Assembly: GCA_046349855.1 (NCBI GenBank)
Contig: JAXMBM010000007.1
Location: 1 to 64,000 of the forward strand
Direction of reading: 5' to 3'
DNA from: CAIXSC01 sp046349855
GTDB lineage: Bacteria > Planctomycetota > Planctomycetia > Pirellulales > Pirellulaceae
DNA: 64,000 nt
Position numbers and translations under genes: made by a program. Positions 27,437 to 35,957 of the stretch are shown here, piece by piece (position 1 is the first letter of the stretch; each line of letters opens with the position of its first letter). Under the pieces are notes generated by a model, which saw only the letters and a program-made list of their open reading frames with translations, was not told where the DNA came from and searched no databases.

Positions 27437-27593
27437 AGAAACTCAGCCTAGCGTGCCCTTCCACCAGCGACAAGACAAAACGTCAGCTTGCAGGCGCCTC
27501 CATCGTGGGACACGATGACAGGCCACGGCCGGCGAACGACCATGGCCGGCGAACGACCATTTGCGAGCAACCTTTCACTGACGAGATCCGCAC

Positions 27594-30041
27594 ATGACCC
27601 ACGGGAGCGAACACGCGCCGCCGCACCGCGCGGTCCCGTCGCTCCTCGCGCGGCGTCTCAAGCGATGGCTCGTGCCACTTTTCGTGCTCCTCGCCCAGGC
27701 GGTCGTCCTGTTGCCCACGCTCGGTGCGGAGGAACGCGACGAGTTCTTCGAGCGGCGGATCCGACCGCTGCTGGTCGAGCGCTGCCACCGCTGCCACTCG
27801 GGAGCGACCGACCCGCAGGGCGGACTGCGGCTCGACAGCCGTGCGGCGCTGTTGCGCGGCAGCGACGAGGGGCCGGTCGTCGATCTGGCTCAGCCGGACG
27901 ACAGCCGCCTGCTGCGGGCCCTCCGCTATGCCAGCGGCGTCAGCGAGATGCCACCCGACGGTCAGCTCACCGCCGCGCAGATCGCCGACGTGCGGCAGTG
28001 GCTCGCCGACGGGGCGGTCTATCCAGGTGGAGCGGCCGTCGCCGACGACACCGGTGCACCGCGGCGCGTCGACATCGCCGGCGGCCGCTCGTTCTGGTCG
28101 TTTCAGCCACTGGGGCGACCGCAGCTGCCCGAGCTCGCGCCCACCGCCGCCGCCCGGCGGCCGCTCGACCTGTTCATCCTGGAATCACTCACCTCCCGAG
28201 GCCTCGCACCGGCGCCGCCCGCGGACCGGCGAGTTCTGTTGCGGCGTCTGTCGTTCGATCTCCGCGGCCTGCCGCCCACGCGCGACGAGCTGGCCGAATT
28301 CCTGGCGGACGAATCACCCGACGCCGTCGATCGCTGGGTCGAGCGTTTCCTGGCGGCACCGGCCTACGGCGAACACCTGGCGCGACGCTGGCTCGACGTC
28401 GCCCGCTATGCCGAAGACCAGCCGACCTCCGAATCGACCTGCCCGCCGCCGCGCTTTCCCTACCGTTACCGAGATTGGGTCATTCGCGCCTGGAACACCG
28501 ATCTGGGTTACGACGAGCAGGTCCGGCGGCAGCTGGCCGCGGATCACCTGGATGTGCCGCGCGAGGAATGGGCGGCCCTCGGCTTCCTCGGACTGTCGCC
28601 CGTCTACCACACCGAACCGAAACTCGCCGCCGACGTCATCGCCACCATCGTCGCCGACGAGTGGGACGAACGACTCGACACCATCACGCGCGGCTTCCTC
28701 GGTCTGACCGTCGCCTGCGCTCGCTGCCACGATCACAAGTACGATCCGATCCGCACCGAAGACTACTACGCGCTGGCGGGAGTGCTGGCGAGCACGCAGC
28801 TGGTCGAGTGGCCGCTGGTGGATACGCCGCTCGACACGGCCGTGGCCCTCACCGAAACGCAGCGCCGCATCATCGACGCGCAGCTGCGGGTCGACTATGC
28901 GAAAAAGATGCGCGACACAGCCAAGCTGCAGGGGAGCGAGCTGGCGCCGTACGAGGCGGATGTCGCGGCCCGAACGGCAGAACTCCAGGCGCTTAAGGAC
29001 ACCAAACTCTTCGACGGCCCGATCGCCAACGTGGCCCGCGATGCCGGCCTCTGGATCGATGGGCGTGACCCGGCATGGACGACACTCGAGTACCGCGCCG
29101 GCCAGCCCCGCGACCTCCCGGTGTTCCTCCGCGGCAACGCCAATCGCCCCGGACCGATCGTCCGCCGGCGGTTCCTGGAAGTCCTGGCCCCCGCCGACGC
29201 GCCACCGTTTCCCGCCACCACCAGCGGCCGCCGCGAACTGGCCGAATCGCTGGTGACCACGGCGGCACCGCTGAGCGCCCGCGTGCTGGTGAACCGCGTC
29301 TGGGGCTGGTATTTCGGGGAGGGGCTGGTGCGAACGCCGAGCAACTTCGGGCGGTTGGGCGATCCGCCGACCCATCCCCGCCTGCTCGACGACCTCGCGG
29401 CCCGCTTCCTGGAGACCGGCTGGTCGCTCAAGTGGCTGGTCCGCGAACTCGTCTCCTCCACGACCTGGCGACAAAGTTGCCACGCGCCCGCGGCCACCGT
29501 CGCGGCCGATCCGACCAACCTCTGGCTGGCCCGCGCCACGCGCCGGCGGCTCGATGCCGAACCGTGGCGCGACGCCGTGCTGCGGACCGCCCACCAGCTC
29601 GACCTGACCGCGGGCGGACCCTCCGGCAAGCTCGACGATCCCGCCTTCCAGCGGCGCACGGTCTACGGCGCCGTGAGCCGGCAGAAGCCGGCCAGCCTGC
29701 TCAAGCTGTTCGACTTTCCCGACGCCAAACAACACAGCGAACGGCGGCTCCCCACCACCACGCCACTCCAACACCTGTACCTGCTGAACAGCCCCTTCGT
29801 GCAGCAGGCGGCCGACGCCTTGGCAAACCAGGCCATCGCGGCGGAACCGGCGGCCGAGCGGCAGCGCGTCGAGTGGCTGTTCCAGCAGATCCTGCTGCGG
29901 GCGCCGAACGACGACGAGCGGCGCGAGGCCCTCGCGCTGATCGCTCCCACCTCGGGCCCGGACGAACGACCGGCCGCGGAACGCTGGTCGCTGCTCGCGC
30001 ACGCTTTGCTGGTCACCAACGAATTCCTGTACCTGGAGTAG
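27594..30041 (+). CDS. DUF1549/DUF1553 protein with N-terminal PSCyt1 cytochrome domain
   Basis: An 815-residue exported protein. After a hydrophobic signal (LVPLFVLLAQAVVLLPTLGA) comes a planctomycete-type cytochrome C domain PSCyt1 (about residues 50-145) with heme motif CHRCH, then GGLRLDSRAALLRG and MPPDGQLT, which carries a likely axial Met. The DUF1549 domain (RRLSFDLRGLPPTRDEL... ARRWLDVARYAEDQ, plus CARCHDHKYDPI) and DUF1553 domain (VNRVWGWYFGEGLVRTPSNF ... to the end) follow. It heads a two-gene operon with the DUF1501 gene 47 nt downstream. The c-type heme suggests an electron-transfer step at the cell surface; substrate unknown. Confidence 0.9.
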   Translation: MTHGSEHAPPHRAVPSLLARRLKRWLVPLFVLLAQAVVLLPTLGAEERDEFFERRIRPLLVERCHRCHSGATDPQGGLRLDSRAALLRGSDEGPVVDLAQPDDSRLLRALRYASGVSEMPPDGQLTAAQIADVRQWLADGAVYPGGAAVADDTGAPRRVDIAGGRSFWSFQPLGRPQLPELAPTAAARRPLDLFILESLTSRGLAPAPPADRRVLLRRLSFDLRGLPPTRDELAEFLADESPDAVDRWVERFLAAPAYGEHLARRWLDVARYAEDQPTSESTCPPPRFPYRYRDWVIRAWNTDLGYDEQVRRQLAADHLDVPREEWAALGFLGLSPVYHTEPKLAADVIATIVADEWDERLDTITRGFLGLTVACARCHDHKYDPIRTEDYYALAGVLASTQLVEWPLVDTPLDTAVALTETQRRIIDAQLRVDYAKKMRDTAKLQGSELAPYEADVAARTAELQALKDTKLFDGPIANVARDAGLWIDGRDPAWTTLEYRAGQPRDLPVFLRGNANRPGPIVRRRFLEVLAPADAPPFPATTSGRRELAESLVTTAAPLSARVLVNRVWGWYFGEGLVRTPSNFGRLGDPPTHPRLLDDLAARFLETGWSLKWLVRELVSSTTWRQSCHAPAATVAADPTNLWLARATRRRLDAEPWRDAVLRTAHQLDLTAGGPSGKLDDPAFQRRTVYGAVSRQKPASLLKLFDFPDAKQHSERRLPTTTPLQHLYLLNSPFVQQAADALANQAIAAEPAAERQRVEWLFQQILLRAPNDDERREALALIAPTSGPDERPAAERWSLLAHALLVTNEFLYLE

Positions 30042-30088
30042 CTCGGCCCACGGCCCTCCACGACGCCCCTGACGAGAAACTTCCCACC

Positions 30089-31426
30089 ATGTTTGCCTCA
30101 CGACGACAATGGCTCTGCGGACTCGGCGCCGGCCTGGGAGCCGCGGCCCTGGGAGAACTGTTGCCGGGCAGCCCGCGTGCGGCGGCCGTGGTGGGAGCAC
30201 TCGCGCCACGCGCCCGCCGCGTGATCTTCCTGTTCATGGCCGGAGGACCTTCGCACGTCGACCTGTTCGATCCCAAGCCACTGCTGGGGCAGTTCGCGGG
30301 CCAGCGTCCCGCCGCCGCCGATCTGCGCACCGAACGCGTGACGGGTGGGCTGCTCCCGTCCCCCTGGGAATTCCGCCCCGGCGGCCAGTGTGGTCTTCCC
30401 GTCAGCGATCTGCTGCCTCACCTCCGCCAGTGCGCCGACGACCTGTGTGTCGTCAAGTCGATGGTGGGAGGCAATCCCAACCACGCCCCGGCTGCCAATC
30501 ACCTGTTTTCGGGCCGCATCGACCAGATCCACCCGTCCCTCGGTGCCTGGGTGTCCTATGGCTTGGGCACCGAAAACCAGGAGCTGCCGGGCTTCGTGTC
30601 GCTCAGCAGCGGCGGTACGGCGACGCGCTACGTACGCAGCGGGTACCTGCCGAGCCAGCACCAGGGGACGCCGATCGACATGGCGGAACGCGACACCGGC
30701 AAGATGGTCCCGTTCCTCCGCAATCCGCGCCTGCCGCGCGACGTCCAGCAGCGACAGGTCGAATTCATTGAGCGGATGAATCAGCGACAGGCCGCCACCG
30801 CGCATGACGACGCGCTGGACGCTCGCATCCGAGCTCTGGAGACGGCCTTCCGCATGCAGTTCGCGGGAGGCGAAGTGTTTCAGCTGCAGGACGAAACCGC
30901 GGCGACTCGCGACGCCTACGGGACCACTCCTTACGGTGTCGGCTGCCTGCTGGCGCGCCGGCTCGTCGAGCGTGGCGTGCGGTACGTCCACCTGGAATGG
31001 GGCGGCTGGGATCATCACGAGAATATCGACAAGTCGATCGCCGCGTCGTGCCGCCAGATCGATCAGCCGACCGCCGCCCTGCTGACCGACCTCAAACAAC
31101 GCGGTCTGCTCGACGAGACGCTCGTCGTCTGGGGAGGTGAATTCGGACGCACGCCGGTTTCCGAAAATGGCAACGGCCGCGACCACAATCACTACGGCTT
31201 CACCATGTGGCTGGCCGGCGGCGGGATCCGCGGCGGGCTGTCCTACGGAGCGACCGACGATTTCGGCTTCCGCGCCGTGGAACGCCGCACCAGCGTCCAC
31301 GATCTCCACGCCACCATCCTCCATCTGCTGGGCGTCGATCACGAACAGCTGACCTACCGCCACTCCGGCCGCGACTTCCGACTCACCGACGTTCACGGTC
31401 AAGTCGTCCGGGAATGGTTGGCCTAG
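30089..31426 (+). CDS. DUF1501 exported protein
   Basis: A 445-residue DUF1501 protein and partner of the preceding DUF1549/DUF1553 gene. The start ATG 30089 gives a clean Tat-like leader (MFASRRQWLCGLGAGLGAAA). Landmarks are VIFLFMAGGPSHVDLFDPK, VVKSMVGGNPNHAPAANHLF, VHLEWGGWDHHENID, GGEFGRTPVSENGNGRDHN, and the DLHATILHLLGVDHEQL end. It is nearest in character to the 'DUF1501, PSCyt1 operon' type common in planctomycetes. Activity is not established for the family. It is the last intact gene before the degenerate region. Confidence 0.9.
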   Translation: MFASRRQWLCGLGAGLGAAALGELLPGSPRAAAVVGALAPRARRVIFLFMAGGPSHVDLFDPKPLLGQFAGQRPAAADLRTERVTGGLLPSPWEFRPGGQCGLPVSDLLPHLRQCADDLCVVKSMVGGNPNHAPAANHLFSGRIDQIHPSLGAWVSYGLGTENQELPGFVSLSSGGTATRYVRSGYLPSQHQGTPIDMAERDTGKMVPFLRNPRLPRDVQQRQVEFIERMNQRQAATAHDDALDARIRALETAFRMQFAGGEVFQLQDETAATRDAYGTTPYGVGCLLARRLVERGVRYVHLEWGGWDHHENIDKSIAASCRQIDQPTAALLTDLKQRGLLDETLVVWGGEFGRTPVSENGNGRDHNHYGFTMWLAGGGIRGGLSYGATDDFGFRAVERRTSVHDLHATILHLLGVDHEQLTYRHSGRDFRLTDVHGQVVREWLA

Positions 31427-31852
31427 CGCGGGCCCAGTCTGAGGTGCTATCGTTTTGACGGACCGTCGTCGTCGCGAGAAACGGCGAATTCGTCCGAGCC
31501 GGGCTGCTGTGGCGATGAGCATCCCAAAGGAGCCGCTGCGAGCGTCGCAAAGGGCGTCACCTGCGGCCAGCAATTCAAAGTCTGCCCGTCCCAAGACTTC
31601 TCTTTGCAGGCGTATGCAGCATGACGAATTCGATTTCCACTGGTAAATTGCTTCCAATAACCACGAATTCGACTAACCGACGGACGATTCGTTGAGTCGG
31701 CCGGTCAACATGAATCTCACGAACGATTGATCAGAGTGACCGTGGTTGCGACGTTCGTGCATCGGAATAGCTTGTCGCGTGGACGGATAGTCGAATGGTT
31801 TCCGGGTCGCGAACAACGAATCAACTTCCGCAAAGATAATCGAGGATCATCG
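31427..31852. other. 426-bp region without a gene
   Basis: Spacer at the left boundary of the degenerate segment. Composition looks less GC-rich than the flanking genes. I see no supported gene, RNA or clear mobile-element end. Confidence 0.5.
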
Positions 31853-33620
31853 ATGAGAGTCTGTTTGCTGATGTTCTGTCTGTTGGTCCCCCTGCGATTG
31901 CGCCGGGACAATCAGCCGACACGATGTACCACAACGGCCCATCCTCACGATGGCTGGCGACGAACTGACTTACGTCGAGCGCTGGTGGTGTAGGACGGCA
32001 AGATCGTCTTCGTCGGCTCCAAGCAAGATGCTTTATCGAGGAAGGGGAATTCGACCCGAGTCATCGATCTCGCTGGTCGAGCCTTGCTCCTCGGTTTCCT
32101 TGACGGCCACAGCCACTACATCAACTCGCTGCTCGTGGCCAACCAATGCAAGCTCCACGCGCCGCCATCCGACCCTCGCAAGGACGCCGAGCATCATCGC
32201 TGAGTTGAAGAGGTATGTCGCCGGAACGAAAGATTCCCAAAGGCGAATTGATCATGGGATACGGCTATGACGACACCGTCATGCCGAACGGGCGGTTGCT
32301 GAACCGCGATGACCTGGATGCTGCTTTTCCCGACAACCCCGTCCGCATCGATCATGTCTCGATGCACGGCGGCGTCTTGAACACCCTGGCACTACAGAAA
32401 TACGGAATCTCCGCCGAGACCAAGACTCCACCGGGCGGCGTGATCGTCCGCAAACCGGGCACCGAGGAGCCCTGGGGACTGATCATGGAAACCGCCTTTC
32501 TTCCCGTGTTTGAGCAGACCGAACCGATGCGCAGCAGGAGATCGACTTGAGACGCGGGCCACAAGTGCTCTACGCCGAGACTGGCGTCACCACGGCTCAT
32601 GAAGGTGCCACGCATTTCCCTGCAGGTCATGACGATCCAGCGAGCGAGCGAGGCGGGCGCCAACTTGATCGATGCGTTGTGGCCTATCCATTCATTACTG
32701 ACGTCGACAAAGTGCTCGCCGAGATTCCCGTCGCCGAATGGACCAGATACTGGAAACGCTTCAAGATCGGCGGCGTCAAAATCACGCTCGACGGCTCGCC
32801 GCAGGGACGCACGGCATTTTTCACGACACCCTATCTGACGGGAGTGTCCGAGTGGGGAACAGAATTGGACCGAGAGCCGACGTTTCCGCAGGATCTCGCC
32901 TACAAGATGGTCAAGAAGGTCTACGACCTGAATGTGCCGCTGATCATCCACTGCAACGGCGATGCAGCGATCGATCTCTTTCTGAGTGCCTACGAGCAGG
33001 CTCGTGCCGGTGACTACAGACGCCCTTGAATGTGACCACGATCCACACGCAGTTCATCCGGCAGGATCAGATTCCGAGATTTGTAAAGTACCGTGTTCGG
33101 CCCTCGTTCTACACCTTGCATACGTTCTATTTTGCCGACGCCCATCGTGCCAATCGCGGACCGGATCAGGCCGCGTATATCAGCCCTTACGTGGACGCGA
33201 TCGACGCCGGGCTGCGCCCGACCAACCACACCGATTTCGTCGTGGCCCCGCTCGATCAGATGATGATGCTTTGGTCGGCGGTAACCGAGTGTTGCCGCAA
33301 GCCGAGCCGAGATCGGTCCCGGTCAGCGTGTATCGCCCTACGAGGGACTTCAGTCCATGACCATCTGGGCCGCCGAACAATATGGCGAAGAGGCGACCAA
33401 AGGGACGCTGGAAGTTGGCAAGTTCGCCGACCTCGTCATCCTCGACAAGGACCCGCTCAAGGTCGCCCCCTTGGCCATCAAGGACATCCAGGTCGTCGAG
33501 ACGATCAAGGAAGGTGTGACGATTTACCCGGTTCCGACCGAGGGCTATCCCGCGATTGCACATGCCCCTGCGGAGCCGGGCAAAACCTATTCTTGGCACT
33601 CTCACGTCTGCGACAGGCCC
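31853..33620 (+). pseudogene. Decayed amidohydrolase (YtcJ / amidohydrolase family 3), multiple frameshifts
   Basis: Fragments of a single exported amidohydrolase lie in order across three frames. They are a signal-like N-terminus (31853); a metal-site fragment with GFLDGHSHY (about 32090); KGELIMGYGYDDTVMPNGRL (from 32233); HVSMHGGVLNTLAL; ETGVTTAHEG (about 32580); IGGVKITLDGSPQGRTAFF and LNVPLIIHCNGDAAID (to about 32970); IPRFVKYRVRPSFYTLHTFY; LRPTNHTDF; and MTIWAAEQYGEEATKGTLEVG with FADLVILDKDPL. Frames change at least six times (for example near 32225, 32540-32690, 33025 and 33310), and the gene also has premature stops, so no functional product is expected. In intact homologues the His-x-His metal site hydrolyses exocyclic amide or carbamate bonds. 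The remnant marks a segment under no selection. Confidence 0.75.
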
Positions 33621-33631
33621 ATGCTTCACCG

Positions 33632-33957
33632 GCTACCAACAAGGAATGGACTCGACCACGCTCCACGGCAAACAGGTCACGATTGCTGCCGGCCCCAACC
33701 ATGATGTTCTCGCGCGGCAAGCTGTCGATCTTCGGCGGTGTCAACCGGCTCAGCGGGTCGTATGTGCGCTAGTCCGAGATTCGGTGGTGATGGGCGATCT
33801 GGTCAGCACGAAGAAAGCCGGCCCACCCGAATTGGAGAACCTCGAACGACTGTTTGCCATAACCCTGAAAGGTGTGGATGGATTCCTCGTTCACGGCAAT
33901 CAACTGTCACTGCTGACCAAAGGAACGGTGGTCGCGACTTTCCGTGCACAAGAATGA
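33632..33957 (+). pseudogene. META-domain (HslJ-like) protein remnant
   Basis: Pieces of a META domain follow the amidohydrolase fragment. TTLHGKQVTIAAG (about 33658-33696) and, in another frame, MMFSRGKLSIFGGVNRLSGS (about 33702-33760) match the 'PTLTF..G.VSGFAGVNRYSGSY' core; the end MGDLVSTKKAGPPELENLER and GVDGFLVHGNQLSLLTKGTV returns to the first frame. At least two frameshifts break it. META proteins are exported and often associated with stress or antibiotic resistance. It may have been a separate gene or a C-terminal extension of the amidohydrolase; I cannot tell. Confidence 0.55.
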
Positions 33958-34226
33958 CCTGTCACGTGGATTGAGAGCCGAACGACTTCAAGGCCAGGGT
34001 CAGCGCGCATAACTGAAACCCAGGAATTCCCGATTCCATGGACAACCGAGGTGAAAGAGGTCCGCCTTGTGGCGTTCCTTTCTCCGGTGGACTCGATTCG
34101 TAGATTTCAGCGAGCGGTAAGCGCCGCATAGCGCAGGGAAATCCGGCTCGAAAACTGCCGTCCGACGTTGGCCGGAAAGGTGACTTCATGCTCGCCAGTT
34201 TGCGGCGCGGCTGGTAGCATGGTGAT

Positions 34227-34493
34227 ATGGCTTCGAAACTTACCTCCGAGCAGCGGCACGACCTTCAGCAGCATGGCTACAAGCCGGTTCCCGTCGTGGA
34301 CCCGGAGACGAAGGCGGTCTATTTTCTGGTCTCCAGCGACCTGTTCGAACGGGTGCGCGGGGTCATTGGCGATGAGGTGCTCGACATCCGCGAAACCTAC
34401 GCCGCTCAATCGGCTGCCGCGGGCCAAGCCGGCTGGGACGATCCCGAGATGGATGCGTACGACGACTACGACGCCCACACACCCCAGTCATGA
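34227..34493 (+). CDS. Antitoxin of a MazF/PemK-type toxin-antitoxin pair
   Basis: An 88-residue acidic protein with RHDLQQHGYKPVPVVDPETK, VYFLVSSDLFERVR and a C-terminal AGWDDPEMDAYDDYD tail. This resembles small antitoxins encoded before PemK/MazF-like toxins in cyanobacteria and planctomycetes: 'VVDPxTxxxYxLV' plus 'GWDDPxMDxYD'. The stop overlaps the toxin start (ATGA at 34490-34493), the normal arrangement for such modules. The frame is intact, although its toxin partner is frameshifted, so selection on the antitoxin may be relaxed. The call rests on pattern and context, not on a confirmed family match. Confidence 0.6.
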   Translation: MASKLTSEQRHDLQQHGYKPVPVVDPETKAVYFLVSSDLFERVRGVIGDEVLDIRETYAAQSAAAGQAGWDDPEMDAYDDYDAHTPQS

Positions 34494-34734
34494 ACGCTGC
34501 AACCATCCAATACCGTCGCGGCGACGTCGTAATCGTGCGCTTCCCGTTTGCGGACGGCGTCGGTTCCAAGTCGCGGCCGGCACTCGTCGTCCAGTGCGAC
34601 CGCAACAACTCGCGGCTCGATCAGACGATCCTCGTACAGATCACCTCGCGGACTCGCTTCGCACGCACCGAACCGACGCACTGCTGATCGAACTCGATAC
34701 TGAAGCGGACCCCGGTTTTCGGACCAGCGGCTAA
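34490..34734 (+). pseudogene. MazF/PemK-type endoribonuclease toxin, frameshifted
   Basis: The first frame starts at ATG 34490 and gives RRGDVVIVRFPFADGVGSKS followed by RPALVVQCDRNN, ILVQITSRTRFARTEPTH: the MazF/PemK beta-barrel start, including the conserved RGDVV and RPALVV. The frame then ends at a stop (34685-34687). One base away, LLIELDTEADPGFRTSG continues the expected sequence (family: 'TxLxIDxxTxxxSGLxxDS'). A single-base slip near 34680 therefore truncates it. About 65 intact residues remain of roughly 110, lacking the C-terminal half. Probably inactive. Confidence 0.65.
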
Positions 34735-34899
34735 GGTGGATTCCGAGCAGGGGGGGCGAGCGGTATCGTGGCGTCCATCCTACGGACCAATCGTTCACGT
34801 TCAGTCGCTCTCCACCTCCTCTTGCGAGTACGCAGTTACTGTCGGTTAATGGGCTCAGTTCCACCCATGAAGGGACTTACACCCTTCCGATCAAACAAC

Positions 34900-35550
34900 A
34901 TCACAGGCGCACAAGCCGCGGCGGATGCCGCTCCCGCCGATTCACAGGAAGCGGCTCGCCAGCTCGCGGAGTTGCTGGCGAGCGCCTGGCATCCCGACCT
35001 GTTTGCCGGTTTGGCTTTGGCGGGCGCAAATCGGCCCGCGCGTGCGGCTGCCGAGGAAGACGCGACCGCGGACGACGGCCTGCTGACCGCAGCCGAAGTC
35101 GCTGCCAGCGATCTGCGGGGGACGCAACTCGTCGTCCTTTCCGCATGTGACACTGGATTGGGAAGAATGTCGCCAGGGGAGGGCTTTTTCGGATTGCAAC
35201 GTTCGTTCCACGTGGCCGGCGCTCGCAGTGTGGTGGCCAGTTTGTGGCAGGTCGACGATGCGGCCACCCGGGCACTGATGGTCGAGTCGTATCGCAACCT
35301 CTGGTAACGGCGGCTCCCCAAGCTCGTGGCCCTCCGGCAGGCGCAACTCGCCCTGCTGCGCGGCGACCTCGATCGGCCGGCGAGGGTGGCGCCACCCGAA
35401 ACGCCCCTGGCCCCCAAATACTGGGCCGCATTCCTGCTGAGCAGAGATTGGCGATCGGGCGAGAGGGGAGACTCTCCAGACAAAACCGACGACTCCGCCC
35501 GGCCGGGAGCCAGGTCGGACTTTTGTGCCATGCACCTGCCTGGAAATTGA
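34900..35550 (+). pseudogene. CHAT-domain protein C-terminal remnant with in-frame stop
   Basis: The frame carries the end of a CHAT caspase-like domain: LFAGLALAGANRP, DDGLLTAAEVAASDLRG, LVVLSACDTGLGR (probable catalytic Cys), GLQRSFHVAGARSVVASLWQ and VDDAATRALMVESY. A TAA codon at 35305-35307 interrupts it; the same frame then continues with LVALRQAQLALLRGD and APKYWAAFLLSRDWR to the family end. The upstream His-containing half and any TPR part are missing. It is closely similar to the end of the intact TPR-CHAT gene at 35958, so it is a truncated tandem paralogue. Confidence 0.75.
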
Positions 35551-35638
35551 ACGCCGCGGCGCGATACGATCACGACGGCGGATAGCATGGAAGCAGGCGG
35601 TCACCGTAGTTCAGTCCCCTCCCCACCGAGTCGCAGCC

Positions 35639-35809
35639 ATGTTTCCCATCCGGATGGCTCTCGCCGGAGTGCTGCTGCTCGGCGCCTTCGTGATTGGTTC
35701 GACGCGAGCGCAGAAAGCTGCTCCAGCGGCCCGCGCTTCGGCCGGGCTGTCGCTGGAGCGGGTCGAGGCTTTCGAAAAGAACCGGAAGTCAGGCCGTGGA
35801 GTTCATTAG
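35639..35809 (+). CDS. Small secreted ORF or truncated leader, hypothetical
   Basis: A 56-residue frame starting at ATG 35639 with a good export signal (MALAGVLLLGAFVIGSTRAQ) and a short basic tail. It could be a real small exported peptide, or the surviving N-terminus of a lost paralogue next to the CHAT remnant. Given the decay around it, the second is as likely. No family recognised. Confidence 0.3.
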   Translation: MFPIRMALAGVLLLGAFVIGSTRAQKAAPAARASAGLSLERVEAFEKNRKSGRGVH

Positions 35810-35957
35810 TTGGAAGGAAAAGACCATGAATGCCAAACCACTTCCACCTTGCCAGGAATCTCACCGGGTGCTGGGTGCTTGGAGATACTTGGTAATCCTC
35901 GCAGCACAAGCCGCGGCGGGATCGATCCCGCTGTTTTTCAATCGGAGCGGTCTCACG

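Noticed and set aside
34768..35307. An intact 179-residue gene for the CHAT fragment
   Set aside because: It ends at an internal TAA while the same frame continues with the remaining CHAT sequence, and the N-terminal part is missing.
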